Assembly (NCBI GenBank): GCA_963764825.1
Contig: CAVXUA010000003.1
Coordinates: forward strand, 62,001 to 126,000
Origin: JAZGGS01 sp963764825
GTDB taxonomy: Bacteria; Bacteroidota; Ignavibacteria; Ignavibacteriales; Ignavibacteriaceae
Reading direction: 5' to 3'
DNA length: 64,000 nt
A program made the position numbers and the translations under genes. Numbering within the stretch: position 1 is the stretch's first letter; each line of letters opens with the position of its first letter. Shown one piece after another: positions 8,308 through 17,165 of the stretch. The notes beneath the pieces were generated by a model. It searched no databases, was not told the origin of the DNA, and saw only the letters and a list, made by a program, of their open reading frames with translations.

Positions 8308-11300
8308 TCAGGCTTTTCCTATTGGAATATAAACTCTAACAGTGGTACCGCCTTCTGCTGCCCGGGAAATTGTTAGCTTACCTCTAAAAACAGATACCCT
8401 TTCATTCATTCCTATGATACCAAGGGATTTTGAACTGCTAATTTGTTTTTCACTAATACCAACACCATTATCGGTTATTTCCACTTGCAGATAATCGCCC
8501 GCTTCCTTAATAGTCACTGTAACTTTGGTTGCCCCTGAATGCCTTGCAATGTTTGTAAGTGATTCCTGGAATATCCTGAAAACAGCTATTGAAATATCGT
8601 CCTCCAGAGCAAACTCATCAACAAAGATTTCAAAGTTGCACTCAATGCCTGACCTGTTCTGGAATTCTTTCGTCTGCCATTCAATAGCAGAAACCAACCC
8701 AAGATCATCCAGTATACCGGGCCTTAGCTCTGTTGCAATTCGTTTAACAGTTTGGATTGTTGAATCAGTTAAACTAAGCATAATATCCATTTTGGATTCT
8801 CTCATCTCTTCAGTTATCCCAGAATTTTTTTTCATCCAGGCAATATCCATCTTCAAAGCAGTTAAAGACTGTCCAAGATCATCGTGAATTTCTCTCGCTA
8901 CAGTTGCGCGTTCCTCTTCTCTTATCATCTGCAAGCGCTCTGCGAGACTCCTGAGCTGGTTATGTGAATTTCTTAATTTTTTTTCTGCATTCTTTCGCTC
9001 GGTGATGTCTGTAATAAATCCCTCAAGGAAGATGACATCACTTTCCTCCCCGTAAATAGCCTGACCTTGTTCCCAGACCCATTTCTCCGCTCCGCTGGAA
9101 GTAGTAATTCGATAGTTCAACTGAAAGGGCTGCTTCATCTCAATTGCATCTTGAACTTTATCCCAGACCATCTGGCGATCCTCGGGGTGGATTAGATCTG
9201 CATAGGAAACCTTGGAATTATCAATCAATTCGTTGGTATAGTAGCCAGTTAAGGAATAACTGCCATCACTTATAAATTCCATTGTCCAATCAGGATCATT
9301 TTTGCATTTATACGCCATACCGGGCAAGTTGCTCATCAAGGTTGCCAGGCGCCGTTCGCTTTCCTGTATCAATTCCTCCGCCAACTTGCGTTCGCTTATG
9401 TCAACAACAATACCCCTCAAGCCAACTGGTTTATTATCTTTAATAACAGGGCTTGAGTATATCAATACTGGAAAGGTTGAACCATCTTTTTTGATCAGGG
9501 TATATTCAGAATTCCTTACATGCTTCCCTTTCATTATTCTCTGCATGTTTTCTTTAGCTCTATCTCTATCTTCCGGTACTACGTTATTGAGCACATTAAA
9601 ATTATTTAACAATTCATCTTCTGAGTATCCAAAAATCAAACTTGATTGCTTGTTAGAAAAAGTGAGGTTTGCACTAGCATCAGTTTCATAAACGATTTGC
9701 GGCAATAGGTCTGCCATTTCTCTGAATTTCAGTTCGCTCTCGCGAAGAGCTTCTTCTGCTTGCTTGCGCACTAAGGCATTGACTATTATATCAGCCACAA
9801 ACTTGAGCAAGATGATAAACTCCTCAGGCCAATTCGATTTTTTTCCTACCGGCCCGTAGAAACCTAGTGTGCCATAGAGCGTCCCCTTGTTTATCATGGG
9901 AGCAAAGAGTAGCGAATGGAATCCATGTTTTTTGATCCACTCTCTTTCGCCCCGAGCATCGTCGAGAGGCAAGTCTTCAAGGTTGTTCACAACCACGTTC
10001 TCGTGGCGCAAAAGCAATTCCCGGTAATAGCCAAAGGTTTCGAAGGGGATTCCCTGAATCATTTTGATCTGTGAATCATTTGGGACGGCGCACCATTCAT
10101 GTGTGTTGGTAAGCGTTGTCGGGTTGTCTGTAACGAGAAATACAGAACTCCGGACAGAGCCGGTAAATTCGGCAATCTCCTTGAGCGCATTATTGATCCC
10201 ATTGTCAAGCTCTTCAGCAGACATATTGATGAAGTTGGCTGATATTCTGGAAATGATTCTTTCAAGTTTAAAGCGATATTGAAGCCTTTCCTCTGCCTGT
10301 TTGCGTCCGGTGATGTCTTGAACTTGCAACAGATAACCTTGGATGGTTTGCTTTTCTGTGCCTAATAAGGGTGTTATGATATAGTCGAAATAAGCTATTC
10401 CGATCCTATCGGTTTTATACTGTTGAAGTTCTTTAACTTTCTCAAAGTCAAAAGCTGATTGATATTCAACCGTTTCTCCTCTGCGTAGCTTTTCCTTTTT
10501 TTCAACGTCTAAACTACTGCCATCAAAGATATTGAATCCATAGATTTCAGATTCATCTGGAATCCCAAACATTTTTTGAGAGGACTTATTTGCGGTTAGC
10601 TGCATTCCGTCTGCTTTGTAAAGTTCAATACCGATGGGTGACTCATTAAACATCTTTCTAAACTTTTCTTCACTTTCCTTCAGTGCCTCTCCCGCCCGTA
10701 TGCGCTCGGTGATATCTTCTCCAATACTCGTTACAGCGTAAGTTTTATTGTTATTATCGACGTGGACTGCGTTGCTCCAGCTAATTATTTTTAATTCTCC
10801 CTCTTTTGTAATTATTTCATTTTGATAGCTTTGAGGAAAGGCTCTGGAATTTATATTTTCATAAAACATTTTTTTTACGTTAGCCCTCACATTATCCGGT
10901 AGAAAATTTTCAAACCAATCCTTACCAATAACTTCTTCACGTTTCCAACCGGTGAGTTTTAATAAATAATGATTCGCGAAAGTTAACCTTCCATTTTTAT
11001 CAAGCATCAATCCGATTAACTGAATATTCTCCAAAACATTTCTAAATTTATTTTCACTTTTTCTTAATGTTTCCTCTGCCTGCTTGCGCTTGGTTATATC
11101 AATACCTGATGTAAGTAAACAGGGTTTGCCCTGTATGATAAGAATTTCCCCGGATATCAGTGAGTCTCTGATATCCCCTGCCTTCGTTCTAATTTTTATT
11201 TCAAGATTAGATACCCTTTTATCTTTCTTCATTTTTTTAATGTAATTTGAACGTTCTTCAATATTTTCCCAGAGATTTAATTCAACTACTCTTTTACCTA

Positions 11301-11388
11301 TTATTTCTTGTTTCGAATACATAATCAATTTTTCAAAACTAATATTCATATCAATTACTTTTCCAGATTCAATTTCAGAAATTATCAT
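8308..11388 (-). CDS. C-terminal part of giant multi-PAS/GAF HisKA_3 histidine kinase
   Basis: This open segment holds, in order, PAS domains (about 1-112, 116-235, 240-368), a GAF domain (about 372-545), two more PAS domains (about 550-668 and 675-800), and a HisKA_3 core with His835 in AREIHDDLGQSL. An ATPase domain of the NarL-kinase type (SLTNIARHSGA, DNGVGIS) follows. The first codon used here, ATG 11388, lies inside a PAS domain. The same frame stays open upstream to about 11640 with no start codon and encodes the rest of that PAS and the end of another. So this is the 3' part of the gene that begins at about 13446, separated by two small indels at about 11647 and 11669. The G+C content rises to about half within the GAF region. 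Confidence 0.85.
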   Translation of the reverse strand: MIISEIESGKVIDMNISFEKLIMYSKQEIIGKRVVELNLWENIEERSNYIKKMKKDKRVSNLEIKIRTKAGDIRDSLISGEILIIQGKPCLLTSGIDITKRKQAEETLRKSENKFRNVLENIQLIGLMLDKNGRLTFANHYLLKLTGWKREEVIGKDWFENFLPDNVRANVKKMFYENINSRAFPQSYQNEIITKEGELKIISWSNAVHVDNNNKTYAVTSIGEDITERIRAGEALKESEEKFRKMFNESPIGIELYKADGMQLTANKSSQKMFGIPDESEIYGFNIFDGSSLDVEKKEKLRRGETVEYQSAFDFEKVKELQQYKTDRIGIAYFDYIITPLLGTEKQTIQGYLLQVQDITGRKQAEERLQYRFKLERIISRISANFINMSAEELDNGINNALKEIAEFTGSVRSSVFLVTDNPTTLTNTHEWCAVPNDSQIKMIQGIPFETFGYYRELLLRHENVVVNNLEDLPLDDARGEREWIKKHGFHSLLFAPMINKGTLYGTLGFYGPVGKKSNWPEEFIILLKFVADIIVNALVRKQAEEALRESELKFREMADLLPQIVYETDASANLTFSNKQSSLIFGYSEDELLNNFNVLNNVVPEDRDRAKENMQRIMKGKHVRNSEYTLIKKDGSTFPVLIYSSPVIKDNKPVGLRGIVVDISERKLAEELIQESERRLATLMSNLPGMAYKCKNDPDWTMEFISDGSYSLTGYYTNELIDNSKVSYADLIHPEDRQMVWDKVQDAIEMKQPFQLNYRITTSSGAEKWVWEQGQAIYGEESDVIFLEGFITDITERKNAEKKLRNSHNQLRSLAERLQMIREEERATVAREIHDDLGQSLTALKMDIAWMKKNSGITEEMRESKMDIMLSLTDSTIQTVKRIATELRPGILDDLGLVSAIEWQTKEFQNRSGIECNFEIFVDEFALEDDISIAVFRIFQESLTNIARHSGATKVTVTIKEAGDYLQVEITDNGVGISEKQISSSKSLGIIGMNERVSVFRGKLTISRAAEGGTTVRVYIPIGKA

Positions 11389-11627
11389 TGGATTAGGACT
11401 GGAATTAAATGTTTTGGTGAATTTTTCTTCACTTTCCAGGCGTGCCAGCTCTGATATTCTGCGAGTAGTTATATCCTCAACAATTCCTTGAAAATGTGTT
11501 ATATTATTATTTTCATCTCGTCGAATGTAAGTTTTATCTTCTACCCATTTTATCTTACCGGATTTTGTAACAATGCGATAAGGTTCATGTGAAAATCTAT
11601 CTGTACCTTTTTCTGAGGCATATCTTG

Positions 11628-13415
11628 TTATTTCATTTCCAACTCTATTCCAAATCTTCCGGATGAATTAATTTCTGAATATTTAACTTTCCCGGAATTA
11701 AATTCTTCAGCAGTGTATTCAAATAAATCCACTGCGTTCTCTGAAACGTACTCAACCGGCCAGCCTTCTTCGTTTTTCCACAAAAATGGAATGGCTGGAC
11801 TTTTATTAATTATATCATACGCTTCTTTTAATGCTTCTTCAGCTTCTTTTTGAGCTGTGATTTCTCTTGCAATACCTTCAACTGCTATAAATTCACCTTT
11901 CTCTTTGTAAATGGAGATAGTTCTGTCTTCTGTCCAAATAATTTTCCCATCTTTCCTAATCCATCTTACCTGGTGGGGGCCTTCAGGTATGACTCCCTTA
12001 TAAAGCCCACTAATTTTACTTCTATCATCTGGATGAATGATTTGAAGTCCAAGTTCTGGATTATCATAATACTCCTGAGGTGTATATCCAGCTATTTCAG
12101 TTACTGCAGGACTTATGAATTCAAAACCTGGATTTGGTGATACTCTAAAGCGATAAATAATATCAGGTGCATTCTCTGCTAATCGGCGAAATTTTTCCTC
12201 GCTCTCCTTCAGTGCTTCTTCCGCCTGCTTGCGCTGGGTAATATCAGATGCTGTACCAAGTAGGTATCTAATTTTGTCTTGCTCATTAAATATTGTGAAT
12301 CCACGGTCCATAATCCATCGAACTGATTCATCCGGTTGTATTATGCGGTATTCAATAGGTCCCCATTTACCTATTGCATGTTTCTTTAATTCCTTTTGTA
12401 CATGTTGTTGATCGTCCGGGTGAATTGCTGACATAAAAGATTGAGGTGATTTATAAAGACTTTCACAACTACGTCCCCAAATTTTTTCATATGCCGGACT
12501 TACATACAACATTTCTTTAACACCGGGTGTACTCATCCAGAAAACATCCTCGATATTTTCAGCGAACTGGCGAAATTTTTTCTCACTCTCGAAAAGTGCA
12601 TCCTCCGCCTTCTTACGTTCCGTGATGTCCTTTATAATGCCAACAAATCCGATAGGTTTTTCATCAGCATCGCGTAGTACCGCTGATGTTATTTGAACAG
12701 GGAAAGGTGTGCCATCAACCTTTAGTGCTGTAAATTCACTCTCTTCAACAATCGATTCATAGTAAGTTTGTCTATAAGCATTTAATGCTCGCATTTTATC
12801 GAAAGGTGCATAGAACTCAAGAGCACTTTTTCCAATATAATCCTCTTCAGAATCAGAACCATAGATTCGGAATATCGCCTTATTTACTTTTAATATATTA
12901 CCACTTATATCTGTTTCTACAATACCATCTGCTGCAGAATCAAAAATTGCTCTTAGCTTCTCTTCGCTTTTTTCAAGTGCGATTTCAGAATGCTTGCGCT
13001 CAGTTATATCTGTGCCTGAAGTAAACAAATAGTTTTTACCTTTTATTTCAATAATTTCTCCAGAGATAAGTGTAGCTCTAATATCCCCTGATTTTGTTCT
13101 AAGTTCTATTTCATGGTTAGAAATCCTTTTATCATCCTTCATTTTTTTAACATAGTACTCTCGATCTTTTGGATTTGCCCATAGGTTTAATTTCAAGACA
13201 CTTTTACCAATTAATTCTTGTCTCGAATACATGATCATATTTGCAAAAGCATTGTTTACATCAACTACTTTTCCGGTCTCAATTTCAGAAATAATCATGG
13301 GGCTGGGACTTGAATTAAATGTTTTAACAAATTTTTCTTCACTTCCCTCAGGGATATCCTCATTTCCCCTTAGTTCCTGAACCTGCTTTTTAAGCGATTC
13401 TATTTCCTTAATCAA
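11628..13415 (-). CDS. N-terminal part of giant multi-PAS histidine kinase
   Basis: 595 residues are readable. They contain four complete PAS domains (about 25-142, 148-268, 272-393 and 400-525), each ending in a DITERK-type linker, and most of a fifth (528-580). The frame then breaks inside the fifth PAS. The expected continuation IHPEDLE is present in another frame, followed by RVGNEITRYASEKG in a third, which joins the segment ending at 8308. The whole protein would have about ten PAS domains, a GAF domain and about 1,700 residues. The start is also suspect: the TTG at 13415 lacks a ribosome site, while an ATG at 13446 with AGGAT reads MSTLKTKLKR and needs one base removed at about 13417. 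It is soluble, with no membrane segment. Confidence 0.82.
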   Translation of the reverse strand: MIKEIESLKKQVQELRGNEDIPEGSEEKFVKTFNSSPSPMIISEIETGKVVDVNNAFANMIMYSRQELIGKSVLKLNLWANPKDREYYVKKMKDDKRISNHEIELRTKSGDIRATLISGEIIEIKGKNYLFTSGTDITERKHSEIALEKSEEKLRAIFDSAADGIVETDISGNILKVNKAIFRIYGSDSEEDYIGKSALEFYAPFDKMRALNAYRQTYYESIVEESEFTALKVDGTPFPVQITSAVLRDADEKPIGFVGIIKDITERKKAEDALFESEKKFRQFAENIEDVFWMSTPGVKEMLYVSPAYEKIWGRSCESLYKSPQSFMSAIHPDDQQHVQKELKKHAIGKWGPIEYRIIQPDESVRWIMDRGFTIFNEQDKIRYLLGTASDITQRKQAEEALKESEEKFRRLAENAPDIIYRFRVSPNPGFEFISPAVTEIAGYTPQEYYDNPELGLQIIHPDDRSKISGLYKGVIPEGPHQVRWIRKDGKIIWTEDRTISIYKEKGEFIAVEGIAREITAQKEAEEALKEAYDIINKSPAIPFLWKNEEGWPVEYVSENAVDLFEYTAEEFNSGKVKYSEINSSGRFGIELEMK

Positions 13416-13563
13416 TTCGCTTTAGTTTTGTTTTTAAAGTGCTCATAATAATTATCCTAAATATTTGAGGTCATCTAAGTATAATAATTGATGTAAGAAA
13501 CATTAATTGATTAATAAAAATAGATGCTATATTGGAGAATGGAGAGCTGATCATTTACAGCGA

Positions 13564-13935
13564 TTAAGCAATGCTGCTCTCTGCCAGGGTTTTCAATACT
13601 TCGGTTACTTTTGAATATTCTTCTGATTTATCAAAAAAGAAATCGGCGCCGTATTCCAAACATTTTTCCTTATACTGCCCCAAAGGATAATTTGTTAGCA
13701 AGATTGTTATTATCGAGGAGTTCATTTTCTTAACCTTCTTAAGAACCTCTACCCCTGAATCACCCGGTATTTTAATATCCAGTATAACTACGTCGGGGTT
13801 TTTTTCCTCAATTATATTTAGTGCTTCGAACGAATTTCCAGCTTCCCCTACAATAGCTACAGTAGGAATGTCTGAAAACATATTAATAAGTCGTTCTCTT
13901 ACAATTGTTGAATCATCTACTACAACCACTCTCAT
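13564..13935 (-). CDS. Single-domain response regulator (receiver only)
   Basis: This is a 123-residue receiver without an output domain. The switch residues are complete: VVVDDS, Asp in ILDIKIPGDSG, Thr in LLTNYP and Lys in FFDKS. The ATG at 13935 is preferred because GGAG lies about ten bases before it; the upstream ATG at 13950 lacks such a site. It is a close paralogue of the receiver at 6500, with conserved GEAGNS/GEAANS and QYK-KC segments, which suggests duplication within this signalling block. It lies upstream of the giant kinase gene on the same strand with a gap of about 115 bases, so it may belong to that kinase's relay. Confidence 0.9.
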   Translation of the reverse strand: MRVVVVDDSTIVRERLINMFSDIPTVAIVGEAGNSFEALNIIEEKNPDVVILDIKIPGDSGVEVLKKVKKMNSSIITILLTNYPLGQYKEKCLEYGADFFFDKSEEYSKVTEVLKTLAESSIA

Positions 13936-14272
13936 AGTTTCAAGCTCCATTTTAATTACATAGTATTAATTAATCCTTAGACAGCAATAACTTTACTTTT
14001 GAACTAGAAAATATAAAATTATGAATAAGCGTGATATAAGCAATACTCTGAATTACTTGTAGGGAATATTCTTACATCTATTATTATTTAAAATTTCATA
14101 GGTGTGTTTTCTTACGAAATAATGCTAAATAGGAATAGTTTAATCCGGTTAAGACTAACAATTGCCGATTGTTAAGAATGTCCGGGGTTCAATTATAATG
14201 TGGTTTTTGGTTGGCAGATAAAAAAGGGGAAACTGCCGATAGTGTAAAAATTAAATGAGATAGAATCTCGCT
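13936..14272. other. Intergenic stretch with one short hairpin
   Basis: There is no credible gene in this 337-base gap between the BtpA-family gene and the receiver. It holds a perfect 7-base inverted repeat TAACAAT-TGCCG-ATTGTTA at 14156-14174. No T-run follows on either strand, so it is not a standard terminator. The promoter of the receiver gene probably lies at the left-hand side of the gap on the minus strand; no consensus element stands out. Confidence 0.4.
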
Positions 14273-14692
14273 TTATAAATTTGATTTCAGTTCGTTGACT
14301 CTTTTCATTAATCCTTTTACTCTTTCAACATCAACTTCGTTCATCCAATTGCCTTCTTTCTTTAAAGATGAACCAACAATAAAAGCATCGGCGAAGGGTA
14401 AATATTTATCAATGTTTTCCGCTGCTATACCCGAACCAATAATTACTGGAATCTTAATTTCATCTTTAACTTTTTTTACTTCATCAATATCAGCTTCGGC
14501 ACCTGTTGTTGAACCAGTAATTATTAATCCATCACTTAAAAAGAACTGTGCGGCTTTAGCAGTTTCACTAATATCTACATCAGAAGTAATTGAGTGAGAA
14601 CTATGTTTCTTTTTTATATCGGTAAAAATTAAAATGTTTTCTGCGGCAATTTGTTTCCTGTATCTTAATAGCTCCCCGGCATCAGATTCCAT
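14273..14692 (-). CDS. BtpA family protein, C-terminal part (frameshifted gene)
   Basis: This is the C-terminal 139 residues of a TIM-barrel-like BtpA/SgcQ family protein. Visible segments are ELLRYRKQI, ILIFTDIKKKHSSH and the phosphate-binding-like IIGSGIAAENIDKYLPFADAFIVGSS (partial). It follows the N-terminal part (14665-15087) after a single shift at about 14690-14698; joined, the protein would be about 265 residues, the usual family length. BtpA of cyanobacteria affects photosystem I stability, but the family is far wider and its reaction is not established, so no function is asserted here. Confidence 0.75.
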   Translation of the reverse strand: MESDAGELLRYRKQIAAENILIFTDIKKKHSSHSITSDVDISETAKAAQFFLSDGLIITGSTTGAEADIDEVKKVKDEIKIPVIIGSGIAAENIDKYLPFADAFIVGSSLKKEGNWMNEVDVERVKGLMKRVNELKSNL

Positions 14693-15087
14693 AATAGCCC
14701 TTCATCTGCAACGTGAGCAAATACAAATCCTTCAGCGCGCACAAAATCCAATCCGGCTGAATGTGCTGCAGCAAGAGCATCTTGGTTTGCTCCTGCAAGA
14801 ATCTGAATTCCACATGGAAACTTTGTTAAATTTTTAACTTCATAACCAATTACACTCATCAGCGTTGTAATTTCAGGTCCAACATTTCTTTTTAAATAAG
14901 GGACATCGTGCATGTTTTCAATTGCAATTGCATCAATTCCGTTTTCTTTATAGATAAGCGCTTCCGATTTTGCCTGCTCAATAATTTGCTTAACGCTTCC
15001 CTTATATTTTGGTGTGCCGGGCAATGCAGAAACATGAATCATTCCTATAACAGGTTTATAAATATTAAAAAGATTAAGATGTTTCAT
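14665..15087 (-). CDS. BtpA family protein, N-terminal part (frameshifted gene)
   Basis: This is the N-terminal part, starting MKHLNLFNIYKPVIGMIHV, with the family segments MIHVSALPGTP, DAIAIENMHDVPY and GIQILAGANQDALAAA. The ATG at 15087 overlaps the stop of the upstream membrane-protein gene in an ATGA junction, with GGGAG just before it, so translational coupling is likely. The frame fails after AHVADEGL, where the family continues with ESDAGELLRYRKQI; that continuation is found in the next frame (14273-14692). The conserved sequence on both sides argues for a very recent lesion or a sequence error. Confidence 0.78.
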   Translation of the reverse strand: MKHLNLFNIYKPVIGMIHVSALPGTPKYKGSVKQIIEQAKSEALIYKENGIDAIAIENMHDVPYLKRNVGPEITTLMSVIGYEVKNLTKFPCGIQILAGANQDALAAAHSAGLDFVRAEGFVFAHVADEGLLWNLMPGSY

Positions 15088-15398
15088 TTGGGCTCCCAGT
15101 CTACTCCATCGCAAGGAACATAATCTTCAGTTGGATGTTTATCGTACTTTAGGCAAAGCACTGCCGAAGTATCGAAATGTTTGCAGCTTGAACATAATGT
15201 AGAGCTTATAACATTTTTATTTTTTTCTTCGAACCACCTGTAGCTTACAAGTGCAGGATGAAATATGATAACATAAATTGCAGCAAGGCATATAAGCAGC
15301 CACAGATTGAAATCTATTTCGGCTTTAATAATCCAAAGCCCGGGAATTGTAATAGCAGTTCTTACTAATGTCCAAAAAACTATCTCGCCCAAATTCAA
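15084..15398 (-). CDS. Small membrane protein with C-terminal cysteine cluster
   Basis: This 104-residue protein has two hydrophobic segments (about 8-26 and 32-50) and a cytosolic-looking tail carrying LCSSCKHF, AVLCLKYDKHP and VPCDGVDWEP. The C-x2-C, C and C spacing with the final WEP resembles small metal-binding (zinc or iron) knuckles, which is inference only. It is not recognised as a named family. It is coupled by a four-base overlap to the BtpA-family gene, so the two probably form an operon with a related role. Confidence 0.65.
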   Translation of the reverse strand: MNLGEIVFWTLVRTAITIPGLWIIKAEIDFNLWLLICLAAIYVIIFHPALVSYRWFEEKNKNVISSTLCSSCKHFDTSAVLCLKYDKHPTEDYVPCDGVDWEPK

Positions 15399-15536
15399 GT
15401 CCTATCTTTATTTAGTACCATACCAAAAAAGAAATTCAGTTTGAAAATTAAAGAATAAACTAAATTCTTAAAAGAATTATTGACAGAAATACATCACCAG
15501 CAAAGATATTGTAAACTTGTAATATTTACATTAATG

Positions 15537-15550
15537 TGTTATTATTAACA
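15537..15550. promoter_or_regulatory. Second copy of dyad TGTTA-TTAT-TAACA
   Basis: The same 14-base dyad occurs before the kinase at 188. Here it lies 139 bases upstream of the small membrane protein gene (minus strand) and 245 bases before the NtrC-type regulator gene (plus strand). It may be an operator; two copies are too few for certainty. Confidence 0.2.
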
Positions 15551-15594
15551 TTATTGAAAATCTGGATTGTGTAGAAATTACCGGTTGAGGAGGA

Positions 15595-15617
15595 AAGCAC
15601 TTTTTACGTAAGTGCTT
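15595..15617 (-). other. Hairpin 3' of tRNA-Lys
   Basis: AAGCACTT (15595-15602) and AAGTGCTT (15610-15617) form a perfect 8-pair stem about 20 bases beyond the 3' end of the tRNA gene in its direction of transcription. It could mark the end of the tRNA transcript, but no T-run follows. Confidence 0.4.
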
Positions 15618-15636
15618 AAAAACAAATAAGATAGAG

Positions 15637-15708
15637 TGAGCGCGGATGGGCTCGAACCATCGACCCTCTGCTTAAAAGGCAGATGCTCTACCACTGAGCT
15701 ACGCGCCC
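15637..15708 (-). tRNA. tRNA-Lys (anticodon UUU)
   Basis: The reverse strand folds as a complete 72-base tRNA. The acceptor stem GGGCGCG pairs with CGCGCTC (one G-U pair). The D arm is GCTCAGTGGTAGAGC, the anticodon arm TCTGC-CTTTTAA-GCAGA has anticodon TTT, and the T arm has GGTTCGAGCC. The discriminator base is A and CCA is not encoded. It stands alone between the membrane-protein gene and the NtrC-type regulator. Confidence 0.96.
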
Positions 15709-15794
15709 TGAAAAATAAGAAGTGCAAATATAAATAAGAAGCGAAGTTATTCCAAACTAAGGGTTTTCGCAGTTATAAAGAGGGAAATTGTAAA

Positions 15795-17159
15795 ATGACG
15801 ACAAAAAATTCAAAAATATTAGTTTGCGACGACGACGAAACCCTATGTTATCTGCTTAAGGAACAATTACTTGAAGAGGGGTTTGCAGTTGATACCGTGT
15901 ACGATGGCGAGTACGCAATTCAGGCAATAAAAGGAACTCACTACGATGTACTTCTGCTTGACCTTAATATGAAAGTGGTACAGGGAGAAGAGGTATTAAA
16001 GTTTGTTAAAGAATACAACCCCACCATCCAGGTAATTATCCTTTCTGCACAAGAAGAAATGCGTAAAGCTATTGAATGCATTAAAACCGGTGCGTATGAT
16101 TTTATAACAAAACCATATGAGTTTGATGAGTTACTTCTTACTATAAACAGGGCGGTTGAGCATAAAGAGCTGATTGTTAAAACAGAGTTGCTAACAAAAG
16201 AAATTAGCAAAAAAAGTTCCGATACAATAATTGGTAGCAGCCCGCCTCTGCAGCGTGTGCTTAACCTTTCCCAAAAAGCTGCAGTATCCGATTCAAATAT
16301 TTTAATTGAAGGCGAAACCGGTACTGGTAAAGAATTATTTGCAGAATATATGCACAAACAATCTTCCAGAAAAGAGAAACCGTTTGTTGTTATTAACTGT
16401 GCATCCCTTCCGGATCAGCTGATAGAAAGTGAATTGTTTGGGCATGAGAAAGGTGCCTTTACAGATGCAAAAAATACGAAGCAGGGACTTGTTGAAATGG
16501 CACATGGTGGAACTTTATTCCTGGATGAAATTGGTGAGTTGAGCTTAACTTTGCAGCCAAAACTGCTTCGCTTCCTTGAAAACGGGGAGTACAGGAGAAT
16601 TGGCGGTGTGGTGAATTTGAATTCAAACGTAAGAGTAATTGGGGCAACCAACAAGAACTTACTTGAAGAAGCAGATAATAAAAATTTTAGAAAAGATCTT
16701 CTTTTCAGGTTGAACGTAATAACTCTAACTATTCCACCATTACGCGAAAGGCAGGAAGATATCCTGGTTCTGGCAAATTATTTTCTGGGTGAAAAATCGC
16801 CCGTGAGAGCGCCAAAACATTTATCGGAACAAGCTAATGACATGCTTCTTAATTATTCCTTTACGGGCAATATACGCGAGCTTGAACATATTATTGAAAG
16901 AGCTATAATTTTTGCAGAAGGGGAACTTATCCTGCCTGATGATCTGAACCTTCCACATTCTTACCAGGCACGGTCTAGAACTCTCTCCTCAACGGAGGAT
17001 ACTGATGAAATTCTTAGTATGGAAGAACTTGAAAGATGGCATATTAAAAAAGTTCTCGATAAAAACAGGTGGGATCGATCTCAAACTGCAAACCAGTTGG
17101 GCATAAGCCCCAAAACACTTTATACAAAAATTAAAAAGTACGAACTAAAACCAATTTAA
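15795..17159 (+). CDS. NtrC-family sigma-54 response regulator
   Basis: This is a 454-residue three-domain activator. The receiver (about 1-125) has DDDE, Asp in LLDLNMK and Lys in FITKPYEF. The AAA+ sigma-54 interaction domain (about 143-380) has Walker A EGETGTGKE, Walker B TLFLDEIGE and the sensor segment RFRLNVI-like FRLNVITLTIPPLRER. The loop that contacts sigma-54 reads GAFTDA rather than GAFTGA. A Fis-type helix-turn-helix (about 410-452) includes QTANQLGISPKTLY. It drives transcription from sigma-54 promoters when phosphorylated. The hybrid kinase gene starts seven bases after its stop and is the obvious cognate sensor. Confidence 0.96.
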   Translation: MTTKNSKILVCDDDETLCYLLKEQLLEEGFAVDTVYDGEYAIQAIKGTHYDVLLLDLNMKVVQGEEVLKFVKEYNPTIQVIILSAQEEMRKAIECIKTGAYDFITKPYEFDELLLTINRAVEHKELIVKTELLTKEISKKSSDTIIGSSPPLQRVLNLSQKAAVSDSNILIEGETGTGKELFAEYMHKQSSRKEKPFVVINCASLPDQLIESELFGHEKGAFTDAKNTKQGLVEMAHGGTLFLDEIGELSLTLQPKLLRFLENGEYRRIGGVVNLNSNVRVIGATNKNLLEEADNKNFRKDLLFRLNVITLTIPPLRERQEDILVLANYFLGEKSPVRAPKHLSEQANDMLLNYSFTGNIRELEHIIERAIIFAEGELILPDDLNLPHSYQARSRTLSSTEDTDEILSMEELERWHIKKVLDKNRWDRSQTANQLGISPKTLYTKIKKYELKPI

Positions 17160-17165
17160 TTTTAA

